Assembly (NCBI RefSeq): GCF_030814955.1 | Contig: NZ_JAUSWB010000004.1 | Coordinates: forward strand, 62,001 to 126,000 | DNA length: 64,000 bases | Direction of reading: 5' to 3' | Origin: Planomicrobium stackebrandtii | Lineage (GTDB): Bacteria > Bacillota > Bacilli > Bacillales_A > Planococcaceae | Shown: piece after piece, positions 16,393-25,639 of the stretch | Layout: every line of letters begins with the position of its first letter | Position numbering within the stretch: the first letter of the stretch is position 1 | Notes under the pieces: generated by a model | What the model was told of the DNA's origin: nothing | Databases searched by the model: none | The model's input: only the letters and a program-made list of their open reading frames with translations | Translations under genes and position numbers: made by a program

Positions 16393-17856
16393 ATGGAACC
16401 AAAACCATCATTGAAAAAAAAGACAATTGGCGGCCTGTTTTGGAGCTTTGGCGACTTGATCGGCAATCAGGGCATTCAGTTCCTCATCCAGATTATTCTG
16501 GCCCGTTTGCTGCTGCCGGAACATTTCGGCTTGATCGGCATGATTCTCGTGTTTATCGCATTGTCGAATTCGCTGGTCGATAGCGGGTTTACACAGGCAT
16601 TGATCCGAGAGCGCAATGCCAGCCAGGCGGACTATTCAACCGTCTTCTATTTTAATTTGTTTGTTTCCCTGCTGATTTACGGGGTTCTTTTTGTTGCAGC
16701 TCCGGGCATCAGCCGCTTTTTTGCGGAACCGCAGCTGGTATCTCTCGTCCGGGTGCTATCTATCGGGATTGTCATCAACGCATTTGCAGTTATCCCGAAA
16801 GCGATGTTCGCCAAAGAAGTGAATTTTAAAGCGCAGGCAAAAGTTAATTTAACTGCCAGTATCTTGTCGGGGATTGTCGCAGTGGGATTGGCGGTGACAG
16901 GCTACGGGGTTTGGAGTTTGGTGCTGCGGCAACTGTCGATGAACGCCATTCAGTCGCTGCTTTTTACGTTGTCCAAAAAATGGCTTCCGTCATTGGTGTT
17001 CAGCATTGCCTCGTTCAAGCGTTTGTTTGGCTTTGGCTGGAAGCTTCTTGTCTCGGGACTGATCGACACCTTCTATACAAATGTCTATTTCCTGATTATC
17101 GGGAGACAGTATTCCGCGTCGCAGCTGGGCTATTACACAAACGCCTCCCGGTTCAGTGAAATCGTCTCGCAGAATTTGGCAGTGACTATTCTGCGGGTGA
17201 CTTACCCGGTGCTCAGCAGCATCCAGGACGAGCATGAGCGTCTAAAGCAATCCTATAAAAATATCACGAAACTGACCGCTTTTCTTATTTTTCCTGTAAT
17301 GGTAGGCATGGCAGCTGTCGGCGAACCTTTAGTACTGCTGGTTTTTGGCGAAAAATGGCTGCCAATGGTGCCGTATTTCCAATTGCTGTCTATAGCTGGA
17401 ATGTTGTACCCAATTTTAGCTCTCGATTTGAGCATACTCCAAGTAAAAGGACGATCCGATCTCTACCTTCTTTTGGAGATTATCAATAAAATCTCATTGA
17501 CAATTCTGTTAGTTCTCGCCGTTTGGCTGGAGCTGGGGGTCATTGGGCTTATTGCTGCAGCCATCCTGAACACCTATCTGGAATTTTTCATCAACAGCCA
17601 TTTCTCCAAGCGGGAAGTCGCATATCCCGCTGCGGAAAAAGTGAGAGATCTGCTGCCGGTTTACTTGGTGTCATTTTTGATGGGTGGTGCAGTGTGGATG
17701 TTTGGCACACTGCTGGAAACAAGCCTGCTACTGCAATTGCTGCTGCAGATTAGTGCTGGCATCCTGTTCTACATCGCTGTTTGCCGCATCGTGGGCGTCA
17801 CAGAATTGAAGACAGTGTATAATTTGATTCTGTCCATTTTCGATAAAATAAAATAA
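16393..17856 (+). CDS. Wzx-type polysaccharide flippase, copy A
   Basis: A 487-residue membrane protein of the MOP superfamily (oligosaccharide exporters). It has about 14 hydrophobic segments. The N-terminal LKKKTIGGLFWSFGDLIGNQ and the ILARLLLPEHFGLIGMI stretch are typical, and the FGEKWLPMVPYFQLLSI segment is a hallmark of this branch. It would move undecaprenyl-linked repeat units across the membrane. TAGGAG precedes the ATG. It is nearly colinear with copy B at 22052-23530; a third, less similar flippase lies at 28840-30315. A convergent FemAB-like gene follows after a shared terminator. Confidence 0.9.
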   Translation: MEPKPSLKKKTIGGLFWSFGDLIGNQGIQFLIQIILARLLLPEHFGLIGMILVFIALSNSLVDSGFTQALIRERNASQADYSTVFYFNLFVSLLIYGVLFVAAPGISRFFAEPQLVSLVRVLSIGIVINAFAVIPKAMFAKEVNFKAQAKVNLTASILSGIVAVGLAVTGYGVWSLVLRQLSMNAIQSLLFTLSKKWLPSLVFSIASFKRLFGFGWKLLVSGLIDTFYTNVYFLIIGRQYSASQLGYYTNASRFSEIVSQNLAVTILRVTYPVLSSIQDEHERLKQSYKNITKLTAFLIFPVMVGMAAVGEPLVLLVFGEKWLPMVPYFQLLSIAGMLYPILALDLSILQVKGRSDLYLLLEIINKISLTILLVLAVWLELGVIGLIAAAILNTYLEFFINSHFSKREVAYPAAEKVRDLLPVYLVSFLMGGAVWMFGTLLETSLLLQLLLQISAGILFYIAVCRIVGVTELKTVYNLILSIFDKIK

Positions 17857-17890
17857 ACGGCAAGCAGTTGTCTGCTTGCCGTTTTATTAT
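17855..17890. terminator. Bidirectional terminator
   Basis: AAACGGCAAGCAG (17855-17867) and CTGCTTGCCGTTT (17872-17884) form a 13-bp perfect stem with a four-base loop and A/T flanks. It separates flippase copy A from the convergent FemAB-like copy B. Confidence 0.9.
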
Positions 17891-17903
17891 GGTGTATTTA
17901 CTT

Positions 17904-18890
17904 TCATGGCCATCGATATGCTGGAAAAAGTCCGCTTTCAGAATTGGAATTTGTCTGCTGAACCAATTGCTGATAAATTTTTTCATTCCAGATTTTATTT
18001 CCAACATAATAGTCAAATTCAGTATTTCTGCCAAATCTTTTTTTGAACAAATACAGCGAATCGTCAGGGCCAGGGTTAACGCCGCCGCCGGAGTGAATAA
18101 ATTCCACTCCCCGTTCTTTGCCCCATAGCACAATGGCATAGGTCATGACGTAAACAGGCGACAAGTGGTTGAAGCCATCTATGGTGCAAGATAGATGGGT
18201 GTGGATAACTGAGCCGGAATGGAAATGAAGTTCAGCGCCAATTACTTGTGAGTCGAATACGGCTTCGACTAATACCAGCTGATCACCCAAGTTATCAATG
18301 ATTTTTTGGAAATATGTATTGTCGAATAAATAAAACTCCTCCGCACCGACTCGTTGCATCGTTTTGATATACATGTCCTGAAACAGATCTAAGTCAGATG
18401 GATTTAGTGTAATTCGATAAGTTACACCATCTTTCAACGCTTTCCGGATTCTCTTGCGGGTCGATCCTGAAAATTCTTCCTGCACCGGATCTTCAAAGCC
18501 TTTCAAAGTGACGCCTGTAGTATGGCGCCTGAAAAGGACAGTGTAGCAGGACTTGAAATCCTGGGCATTGTCGATAAGTGGATGGAAGCGGACAAATTCA
18601 CTGACGATATTGTGCTCTAGGCAATAAGCCTGAAAAGCCTGACAGAAATGAGTGACCAATTCGTCCTTGCGCGCCTTGTCCTTTAGTTCCGTTATGACGG
18701 GACCTCCATAGCCATATGGCGTGAGAAGGTCAAAATACGGTCCGTTCTCCAATTGAATCGGAATCTCTCTTTTAATAAACTGATGATAGACCGATCCCAG
18801 GGGATGTTCAAATTCGAAAACTTCGCAGCTTCCGCCTTCCATCTCTTCATACAGCTCGGCATAATCTTTTACAAAAAACAAATCCCTCAA
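17904..18890 (-). CDS. FemAB/GNAT-like transferase, copy B
   Basis: The 328-residue paralog of the protein at 10480-11499 keeps the same landmarks: LLTPYGYGGP, FVRFHPLIDNAQDFKSCY, LFRRHTTGVTLKGFEDPVQE, the basic STRKRIRKALK, HLSCTIDGFNHLSPVYVMTY and LYLFKKRFGRNTEFDYYVGN. The start is a TTG at 18890; GAGG lies seven bases upstream, and the N-terminus (RDLFFVKDYAELYEEMEGG) aligns with the start of copy A, which supports it. A transfer of an amino-acyl or acyl group to a sugar or lipid-linked glycan is the likely role, by analogy with FemAB relatives. It is transcribed against its neighbours, unlike copy A. Confidence 0.75.
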   Translation of the reverse strand: MRDLFFVKDYAELYEEMEGGSCEVFEFEHPLGSVYHQFIKREIPIQLENGPYFDLLTPYGYGGPVITELKDKARKDELVTHFCQAFQAYCLEHNIVSEFVRFHPLIDNAQDFKSCYTVLFRRHTTGVTLKGFEDPVQEEFSGSTRKRIRKALKDGVTYRITLNPSDLDLFQDMYIKTMQRVGAEEFYLFDNTYFQKIIDNLGDQLVLVEAVFDSQVIGAELHFHSGSVIHTHLSCTIDGFNHLSPVYVMTYAIVLWGKERGVEFIHSGGGVNPGPDDSLYLFKKRFGRNTEFDYYVGNKIWNEKIYQQLVQQTNSNSESGLFPAYRWP

Positions 18891-19257
18891 AATAAAACCT
18901 CATTTCTTTATATTTTTAGTGTAAATAAAAAGCTCGCTTTTTTGCAGCCGTTAAAACATGGAGAGTTTGGCCACTAGATTAATATAACTAAATTTTCAAT
19001 TAAATTAGGTTCATCTTTGATTATAGCGAGTAAAATAAGAAAAAACTAGGGTGAAAATAAATTTCATTCCAATAAAATGGTAATTATTATGGGCAATAGG
19101 ATAGAATGCCGATGATACTGGGTAATATTATAAAAAAACCAGTAATCTGAAAAGTGTGCATTTTTAGATATATTAACTTATACTAGAAATATAAACGCTT
19201 TTGGAAAACTATTGAACCTCTCTATTTCTGGTTCGAATAAAGGAGAGAATGCTGAAT
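18891..19257. other. 367-bp AT-rich divergent gap
   Basis: Lies between FemAB-like copy B (minus) and beta-helix copy B (plus). It holds a TAGAATG at 19102-19108 and a small inverted repeat TACTGG/CCAGTA at 19116-19144. No coding frame is convincing. Promoters for both flanking genes are expected here. Confidence 0.5.
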
Positions 19258-20376
19258 ATGACAAATAAAAAAACTCGCTGGCTGCTTTCTCTGCTGGGAA
19301 TTTACGGGTTAACCATAGCTTTTTTGATAGGAGAAAACTTGTTTTTCAATGAAGAAATTGATGCAAAAACCCAATTTGAAGCAGAAGGTGACGGAATGAC
19401 AGACGATACGCAAGCTATTCAGGCCGCAATTGATGAAACGCCAATCGGTGAAACTTTACATATTCCCGCGGGTGTATATAAGTTGAGCAAAAATCCTGAT
19501 TTAAAGGCCACTACAGGATATGGCGACAGCTCTTTTGCTTTGAAAATATCAAAGCCAATTACCATAAGGATGGACGGAGCAATTTTTCAGACAGAGGCTG
19601 ACGGTGAATACGGTGTTTTTTGGATTACGGATACAGCCGATGTCCATTTAAAGGGCGGCTTTTTAATGGGAGACAAAATTCCAGAAAGCGGATCACTGGT
19701 CTCCAATATCGCCATTCTATTGCAGGACAGCCAGGAAAGTTCAGTTGAAAATGTATACACAAAAAACTATTCGCAAGGAATCCATCTTCATCACGCCAAT
19801 GACAACCTGCTTCGGAACGTAACAAGTGAGTTTAATTATGGCTCTGGCATCATCAACTTTGCTTCAGATTATAATGTTATCGAATCTTGTGTCGTCAGAA
19901 ATTCGGGGGACGGACACCTCTCTTTGTTTGGGGGCGGCAAGCATAATGTAGTTAAAGGTTGTTTTGTGCAGGAAGATCGACCGGGGTTTACCGATCAGCA
20001 AGGGATTACAGTGGAAAGTGAAAAAAACAGCTTAGTTGAAAGGAATGCAGTTAGCGGCTTCTATTACGGAATTGACATTAAAAACGGTGCGGATTCCAAT
20101 ATGATCAAAGGAAACCTGACCTTCAACAATGAGTTTAATATTGCTGTTCGTCCAGGTGATGGAGGCAATAACTTGATGACGCCAAGCCACAATATCAGCA
20201 TCATCAATAATTTAGCCATCAATCCCCGTGAGGATTCTGAACGGGGCATTTATATCAATGTGGGAGAAGGCCATATTGTCAGAGGCAATACAGTGGAAGA
20301 AAATCAACTGATCCTGCGGGATGAGGAGTTAAGATCTGTTTATCAAAAAGAGAATTTCACAGTTGTCGATGAGTGA
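19258..20376 (+). CDS. Membrane-anchored right-handed beta-helix protein, copy B
   Basis: The 372-residue paralog of the protein at 12732-13859. It has a membrane anchor (about residues 7-25) and then the pectate-lyase-3-type entry EGDGMTDDTQAIQAAID, intact here, followed by LHIPAGVYKLSKNP. Beta-helix turns such as HLHHANDNLLRNVTSEFN, VIESCVVRNSGDGHLSL and YYGIDIKNGADSNMIKGN follow. It probably acts outside the membrane on the polysaccharide as a lyase, hydrolase or epimerase; the sequence does not tell which. I prefer the ATG at 19258, ten bases after GGAGAG; the ATG at 19249 is too close to it. Confidence 0.8.
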   Translation: MTNKKTRWLLSLLGIYGLTIAFLIGENLFFNEEIDAKTQFEAEGDGMTDDTQAIQAAIDETPIGETLHIPAGVYKLSKNPDLKATTGYGDSSFALKISKPITIRMDGAIFQTEADGEYGVFWITDTADVHLKGGFLMGDKIPESGSLVSNIAILLQDSQESSVENVYTKNYSQGIHLHHANDNLLRNVTSEFNYGSGIINFASDYNVIESCVVRNSGDGHLSLFGGGKHNVVKGCFVQEDRPGFTDQQGITVESEKNSLVERNAVSGFYYGIDIKNGADSNMIKGNLTFNNEFNIAVRPGDGGNNLMTPSHNISIINNLAINPREDSERGIYINVGEGHIVRGNTVEENQLILRDEELRSVYQKENFTVVDE

Positions 20377-20519
20377 TGAACTATATTTTACAGGTGTGTA
20401 AAGCTGTCGTTAAGTTATCTGAAAAATCCGTTTTTAAAAATATTTCCGTGCTATGATAAGAAAAACAGCAGGCGTCCAATGGCATTCAGTGCAACAAATA
20501 TGACAGGAGGCGGTCAAGG

Positions 20520-20585
20520 TTGCTTATTATGGCTGATGACAAAAAACCTACTTTAACTGAAGAGGAGTTTGTGACCTATGGCTAA
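20520..20585 (+). CDS. Possible 21-residue leader peptide overlapping GT2 copy B
   Basis: AGGAGG at 20505-20510 stands nine bases before a TTG that opens a frame reading MLIMADDKKPTLTEEEFVTYG. Its stop overlaps the GT2 start (ATGGCTAA), and the GT2 ribosome binding site lies inside it. The arrangement fits translational coupling. The peptide resembles nothing I know. Confidence 0.3.
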   Translation: MLIMADDKKPTLTEEEFVTYG

Positions 20586-21489
20586 CGAAATAATGGTGAG
20601 CATTGAGTGCAATAGTTACAATCATGAAAACTTTATAGCAGAGGCACTGGACAGTATGCTCATGCAGAAAACGGATTTCATGTATGAAATTTTAATTCAT
20701 GACGATGCGTCTACTGACCGGACAGCTGAAATTATCAGAAGCTATGAACGACGGTACCCGGATATTGTCAAGCCGATCTACCAGACGGAAAATCAGTATT
20801 CACAAGATGTCCATTTTGAGTTGTTCAATATTGAACGCGCACAAGGAAAGTACATGGCGATTTGTGAAGGTGATGATTACTGGACAGATCCCCGGAAGCT
20901 TCAAAAACAAGTGGACTACATGGAGGCGCATCCAGAATGCAGCATGTGTGTGCATGCTGCAGAAAAGGTCTCTGCTGTAACTAAAAAAACCGTCTCTGCT
21001 ATTCGTCCAAGCCATAAGGACAAAATCTATTCTGTAGAAGAAGTGATTGAAGGTGGAGGGGAACTTTTCGCCACCAATTCGATTTTGTATTCGCGCGATA
21101 AAATTCCTGAGATGCCGGAGTATTACCTGAACGCCACAATCGGAGACTATCCTCTGGCAATCTGTGGTGCGCTGAGCGGGACAGTTTATTACATGGACCA
21201 GAATATGGCTGCATATCGGGTGGAAGTCAAAGGTTCCTGGACGGATATGCAAGTCTCTGACGTTTCGGCGAAGCAAAAACACCTTCAGGATGTCGCGGCC
21301 TTGCTCGATGAAATAAACGTCTACACTAATTTCAAATACGATTACGTTATCAGCCGGACAAAAAGGCGCGATCGCTTTTACATTTTGCTGAAACAGCTGA
21401 AAATAAAAGAAACATTGAAAAGAGGCTACCGCCAGTTCTACATGAAGCCCGAGTTTTTCAGACGGGTCTTTAAAAGGATCACAATCTAA
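20578..21489 (+). CDS. Family 2 glycosyltransferase, copy B
   Basis: The 303-residue paralog of the protein at 15389-16354. It has the same order of motifs: VSIECNSYNHENFIAEALDS, IHDDASTDRT, CEGDDYWTDPRKLQKQVDYM and the later ATNSILYSRDKIPE. The catalytic acidic residues are kept. The C-terminus is shorter than in copy A. AGAGGAG lies ten bases before the ATG. It is separated from flippase copy B by 560 bases, whereas in the first set the two genes are 38 bases apart, so the second set has been interrupted or expanded. Confidence 0.88.
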   Translation: MANEIMVSIECNSYNHENFIAEALDSMLMQKTDFMYEILIHDDASTDRTAEIIRSYERRYPDIVKPIYQTENQYSQDVHFELFNIERAQGKYMAICEGDDYWTDPRKLQKQVDYMEAHPECSMCVHAAEKVSAVTKKTVSAIRPSHKDKIYSVEEVIEGGGELFATNSILYSRDKIPEMPEYYLNATIGDYPLAICGALSGTVYYMDQNMAAYRVEVKGSWTDMQVSDVSAKQKHLQDVAALLDEINVYTNFKYDYVISRTKRRDRFYILLKQLKIKETLKRGYRQFYMKPEFFRRVFKRITI

Positions 21490-21509
21490 AAATCCATTAT
21501 ACTGAAGTT

Positions 21510-21562
21510 AAAAAAGGCGATTCCGATAGGCCAGCAACAATGGCTTTTTGGATCGCTTTTTG
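21510..21562 (+). terminator. Imperfect terminator after GT2 copy B
   Basis: An arm reading AAAAAAGGCGATTCC pairs imperfectly with GGATCGCTTTTT, with an inner GGCC-AGCAACAA-TGGCT stem. It ends in five T. Confidence 0.5.
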
Positions 21563-21845
21563 TGTTGAAGAAAATTGGGCAGTTGGTGGCGTTTAATTTT
21601 GAAGATCGGTACTTAAGAAGCCTGATTTTATATTTAGCCTAGTCCAATTAGCGATATATACCTATGTAATGCTATGCAAAAAAAATCTGAAAAAATTTAC
21701 AAATAATAGCCAGTATCTAACAGTTAAATAGGGAATCCTTCGCGAAAAAAATATCAAAAATCCGCTTTTTTGCAATTAAATAAAAAGATAGTGGAATAAT
21801 TTGCATAATTAAAATAAAAAATAATCTAAATTATCTGTTATTTAT

Positions 21846-21866
21846 GACTTGTGGTATGTTAGAATG
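21846..21866 (+). promoter_or_regulatory. Promoter-like element GACT...GTATGTTAGAATG
   Basis: GACTTGTGGTATGTTAGAATG contains an extended -10 (TGT-TAGAAT). It is closely matched at 30473-30492 (GACTATTGTATGGTAGAATG) and more loosely at 40657-40675 (GACTATCGATGTTACAATG). Each stands before a sub-operon of the polysaccharide locus. Confidence 0.45.
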
Positions 21867-21978
21867 ATAATCAAGAAGTATAAATAAGCACAAAGTAGTG
21901 TATCCGAAACGGGGGACTATCTATTTATCAGTGAATAAGATGTTATATACCTACTTATATATGAAAAAAACAACAAAA

Positions 21979-22037
21979 CGAAGAAATTTCTGAACTTTTT
22001 GATATATGTAATTCGGTTTCAGAAAGAGTTTTCTTCG
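21979..22037 (+). other. Leader hairpin upstream of flippase copy B
   Basis: CGAAGAAA followed by TTTCTGAA (21979-21994) is complementary, with a bulge, to TTCAGAAA and TTTCTTCG (22018-22037). The stem ends four bases before the AGGAG of the flippase gene. No T tract follows. Confidence 0.5.
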
Positions 22038-22051
22038 ATAGGAGCCGGCAG

Positions 22052-23530
22052 ATGAAACAGGAAAATTCGTTGAAGAAAAAAACCATTAGCGGTCTGCTTT
22101 GGAGCTTTGGAGACATGATAGGCAATCAGGGCATTCAGTTTATTATTCAGATTATCCTTGCGCGGCTATTGGTGCCCGAAGATTTCGGAATAATCGGCAT
22201 GATTTTGGTGTTTGTCGCACTTTCGAATTCTCTTGTTGACAGTGGATTTACGCAAGCGCTGATCCGCGATCAAAAAGCCGATCAAACCGATTATTCGACT
22301 GTCTTCTATTTTAACCTGGCTGTTTCCGTTATTATTTATGGCTTGCTGTTCCTGTCGGCGCCTTTAATCAGTAACTTTTTCGAGCAAGACCAATTGACGG
22401 CTATTGTCAGGGTGCTGGCATTGGGTGTCGTCATCAATGCGTTCTCGATCATCCCGCGGGCAATGTTCACCAAGGAAGTGGACTTCAAAGTTCAGGCGAA
22501 AGTCAATATGGCGGCAAGTGTGCTATCGGGAATTGTTGCAGTTGCGATGGCGTTGCTGGGCTTTGGCGTATGGAGCCTGGTAGTGCGCATGTTGGCACTG
22601 AACGGGATACAGGCGGTGCTGCTGGTTTTCTATAGAAGGTGGCTGCCTTCGCTGGTTTTCAGCACAGCGTCATTCAAACGTTTATTCGGTTTCGGGTGGA
22701 AGCTGCTCGTTTCAGGACTGATTGATACGGCTTATAACAATATTTATTACTTGATCATCGGTAAGCAATACTCGGCAACCTCGCTGGGTTATTACACCAA
22801 TGCCTCGAAATTCAGCGATGTAGCAACACAGACATTGACGGCGACAATCCAACGGGTGACTTATCCGGTGTTGAGTGGAATTCAGGATCAGGAAGAGCGG
22901 CTAAAACAAAGCTTTAAAAAAGTCATCAAGCTTTCAGGGTTTCTGATTTTTCCGGTCATGGTCGGTGTGGCTGCAGTCGCAGATCCGTTGATTTACCTGA
23001 TTTTCGGTGAAAAATGGATGACCATGGTGCCTTATTTCCAGTTGCTGTGCATCGCTGGCATGCTCTATCCAATTCATGCATTGAATTTAAACATTCTTCA
23101 AGTTAAAGGGCGATCGGACCTGTTTCTCTATCTGGAAATTATTAAGACCATCGTGCCGACGGTGTTAATCTTAATTGTCATCTGGATGGACTGGGGAATT
23201 ACCATTTTAGTGGTGACAATTGTTTTGGATTCTTATATTTCCCTGTTCATCAATATTTACTTTTCAGGACGGGAGATCTCGTACGGCGTCAGAGAGCAGA
23301 TTGTTGACCTGCTGCCGATTTATGCAATCTCCATGGGGATGGGACTGGTGGTTTATGGAATCGAAAAACTCCTGCCATTCCCGGAACTTTTGACGCTGCT
23401 TCTGCAGATCGCCGTTGGTGCGGCGATTTACATCGCAATTTGCAGGCTGTTGAAAATCAAGGAATTCGATACCGTCTACGATTTGCTGGTGCCGATGCTA
23501 AAAAAGATAAAACCCGCTAAGACGGGTTGA
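22052..23530 (+). CDS. Wzx-type polysaccharide flippase, copy B
   Basis: The 492-residue MOP-superfamily membrane protein is strikingly similar to the one at 16393-17856. The stretch from SLKKKTISGLLWSFGD through ILARLLVPEDFG and VALSNSLVDSGFTQALI is nearly the same in both, as is FGEKWMTMVPYFQLLCI. It should flip a lipid-linked oligosaccharide. AGGAG precedes the ATG by about nine bases. The aminotransferase gene begins 37 bases after its stop, so it probably leads the operon flippase-aminotransferase-rmlA-rmlB-704-residue protein-third flippase. Confidence 0.9.
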   Translation: MKQENSLKKKTISGLLWSFGDMIGNQGIQFIIQIILARLLVPEDFGIIGMILVFVALSNSLVDSGFTQALIRDQKADQTDYSTVFYFNLAVSVIIYGLLFLSAPLISNFFEQDQLTAIVRVLALGVVINAFSIIPRAMFTKEVDFKVQAKVNMAASVLSGIVAVAMALLGFGVWSLVVRMLALNGIQAVLLVFYRRWLPSLVFSTASFKRLFGFGWKLLVSGLIDTAYNNIYYLIIGKQYSATSLGYYTNASKFSDVATQTLTATIQRVTYPVLSGIQDQEERLKQSFKKVIKLSGFLIFPVMVGVAAVADPLIYLIFGEKWMTMVPYFQLLCIAGMLYPIHALNLNILQVKGRSDLFLYLEIIKTIVPTVLILIVIWMDWGITILVVTIVLDSYISLFINIYFSGREISYGVREQIVDLLPIYAISMGMGLVVYGIEKLLPFPELLTLLLQIAVGAAIYIAICRLLKIKEFDTVYDLLVPMLKKIKPAKTG

Positions 23531-23567
23531 TCTATCGAAAAACAGATCCATTAAGGGAGGGAATAGA

Positions 23568-24719
23568 ATGGCTAAAGCTTTTGAACAACCGATTTATGTC
23601 ACACGGCCTTTATTGCCGGATATTGAAGATGTCACAGAGCGTTTAAAGACCGTGTGGGACAGCAGGCAATTGACTAACTTCGGCAAGCAGCACGACGAAT
23701 TGAGCCGCCAGCTCAAAACGTATTTGGAGGTTGGCCATATCTCCATGTTCTCCAATGGCACACTGGCTTTGCTTCTGGGCTTGAAAGCCTTGAAGTTGAC
23801 TGGCGAGGTCATCACCACGCCATTTACATTTCCTGCAACTGTACAGGCACTTGACTGGAATAATTTAACGCCTGTTTTTTGCGATATCGACCCGGTGACT
23901 TTCAATATCGATGCCGACAAAATCGAAGCGTTGATCACAGAGAAAACCAGTGCGATTCTGGCAGTCCATGTATTCGGAAATCCGTGTGAGGTGGAAAAAA
24001 TACAGGCAATTGCCGATAAACACGGCCTGAAAGTCATTTATGACGGCGCTCATGCTTTTGGCTCCAAAATAAATGGCGTGCCCATCAGCAGCTTTGGGGA
24101 TATGACGATGTTCAGTTTCCACGCGACGAAACTGTTCAATACCATTGAAGGCGGGGCTTTGGCGTATAGCGATCCAGCGCTCGACAGGCAGCTGGATTTG
24201 CTGAGAAACTTCGGGATTGCCAGTGCGGAAGAAGTGGTGCTGTCGGGGTTGAACGCCAAGATGAACGAAGTCCAGGCGGGAGTCGGCCTTGAAGTCCTGA
24301 AAGTAATTGAAGAAGAACGGCACAAACGCCATGCGGTTAAAAAAGCCTATGAAGAAAACTTAGCGGAAATTCAAGGCATTCGGGTGCTGACGGTTCTTGA
24401 TGGCCAGTCCAGCAGCTATCAGTATTTTGTTATTGAAATTGACGAGGCAGTATTTGGCCGCTCGAGAAATGCTGTGCACAAAGAACTCCAAAAATACAAT
24501 GTGTTCGCAAGAAAGTATTTCTATCCTTTATGCAGCGATTTTGACTGGTACAGCGAACTGCCGTCTGCACGTCCGGAACATTTGCCGCATGCGCAGCAGG
24601 CGGTTCAGCAAGTGCTGGCGATGCCTTATTACGGAGATTTGCCGATCAGCTCAGTCGCAGAAATTTGCGGCATCATCCGGGAACTCTATGTGACGCAGAA
24701 AAGCCTATCTCAAATTTAA
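23568..24719 (+). CDS. DegT/DnrJ/EryC1/StrS-family sugar aminotransferase (VioA-like)
   Basis: The 383-residue PLP enzyme shows the family layout. There is an opening [24 protein letters not shown] for the phosphate, the YDGAHAFG Asp that holds the PLP nitrogen (D159), and [14 protein letters not shown] with the Schiff-base lysine K188. Its opening resembles VioA-type dTDP-4-amino-4,6-dideoxyglucose transaminases. Its neighbours rmlA and rmlB would supply dTDP-4-keto-6-deoxyglucose, and rmlC and rmlD are absent, so a 4-amino (or less likely 3-amino) dideoxy sugar is the probable product. GGGAGGG lies before the ATG. The exact position of amination is inferred. Confidence 0.85.
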   Translation: MAKAFEQPIYVTRPLLPDIEDVTERLKTVWDSRQLTNFGKQHDELSRQLKTYLEVGHISMFSNGTLALLLGLKALKLTGEVITTPFTFPATVQALDWNNLTPVFCDIDPVTFNIDADKIEALITEKTSAILAVHVFGNPCEVEKIQAIADKHGLKVIYDGAHAFGSKINGVPISSFGDMTMFSFHATKLFNTIEGGALAYSDPALDRQLDLLRNFGIASAEEVVLSGLNAKMNEVQAGVGLEVLKVIEEERHKRHAVKKAYEENLAEIQGIRVLTVLDGQSSSYQYFVIEIDEAVFGRSRNAVHKELQKYNVFARKYFYPLCSDFDWYSELPSARPEHLPHAQQAVQQVLAMPYYGDLPISSVAEICGIIRELYVTQKSLSQI

Positions 24720-24736
24720 GAAATGAGGGATCTATG

Positions 24737-25627
24737 ATGAAAGGGATTATTTTAGCTGGTGGAACGGGGACACGCCTTTATCCACTGACCAAATCGATTT
24801 CAAAGCAAATGTTGCCTGTATACGATAAACCGATGATTTACTACCCGCTGTCTGTATTGATGCTCGCGGGAATCAAAGAAATCCTCATCATTTCAACGCC
24901 AAGAGACATTTCCGGATTTTTGAGCCTGCTCGGCAATGGACAGAAGCTCGGCATCAAACTTGAGTATGCGATACAGGAAGAACCGAACGGATTGGCTGAG
25001 GCGTTTACGATTGGCGAAAGTTTTATCGGAGACTCACCGGTTGCACTGGTGCTCGGCGACAATGTCTTTTATGGCTCGGATTTCGGGAGCCGGCTGCAGG
25101 AATCGGCTGAGCTGACAAAAGGCAGCATCATTTTCGGCTGCCATGTAGCCGATCCGAGAGCTTATGGGGTAGTGGAAGTGGACGAAGAAATGAATGTCAT
25201 TTCTATTGAAGAAAAACCGGAGCAGCCAAAATCCTCCTATGCGATTCCTGGCCTTTACTTTTTCGACAATAAAGTTGTCGAAATTGCTAAAGGAGTAGCT
25301 CCTTCAGCGCGCGGGGAAAAAGAAATCACTTCTGTCGTTGATGAGTATATGAAACGGGGCGAGCTGCAAGTCAACATCATGGGACGCGGGCTGGCATGGT
25401 TGGATACCGGAACTCATGAAGCCCTTTTAGAAGCTTCCAATTTCGTTGAAGCCATCCAAAAACGGCAAGGTCTGTACGTTGCTTGCCTTGAGGAAATTGC
25501 TTACCGGAGAGGCTATATCAGCCAGGCGCAGTTGATTGAACTGGCACAGACTTTGAAAAAAACGGATTATGGCCAGTACTTGCTGGACATTGCCTCTGAA
25601 AAAAAATTGTTGCCGAATAAATTATAA
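24737..25627 (+). CDS. rmlA: Glucose-1-phosphate thymidylyltransferase
   Basis: The 296-residue enzyme makes dTDP-glucose from dTTP and glucose-1-phosphate. It opens [19 protein letters not shown] with the nucleotide-binding GGTGTR at residues 8-13 and [17 protein letters not shown] following. [20 protein letters not shown] and the closing [14 protein letters not shown] are family hallmarks. The length is standard. Two adjacent ATGs exist; the second (24737) sits seven bases from GAGGG. It starts 17 bases after the aminotransferase stop and ends 12 bases before rmlB. Confidence 0.95.
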   Translation: MKGIILAGGTGTRLYPLTKSISKQMLPVYDKPMIYYPLSVLMLAGIKEILIISTPRDISGFLSLLGNGQKLGIKLEYAIQEEPNGLAEAFTIGESFIGDSPVALVLGDNVFYGSDFGSRLQESAELTKGSIIFGCHVADPRAYGVVEVDEEMNVISIEEKPEQPKSSYAIPGLYFFDNKVVEIAKGVAPSARGEKEITSVVDEYMKRGELQVNIMGRGLAWLDTGTHEALLEASNFVEAIQKRQGLYVACLEEIAYRRGYISQAQLIELAQTLKKTDYGQYLLDIASEKKLLPNKL

Positions 25628-25639
25628 AGGGGCGTTCAC

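Larger units (their letters stand above)
21490..22051. other. 562-bp AT-rich intergenic region
   Basis: After GT2 copy B comes a terminator-like hairpin (21510-21562). The rest is AT-rich DNA with poly-A tracts, a promoter-like element at 21846-21866 and a structured leader with a hairpin at 21979-22037 just before the flippase ribosome binding site. No coding frame is convincing. Confidence 0.5.
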
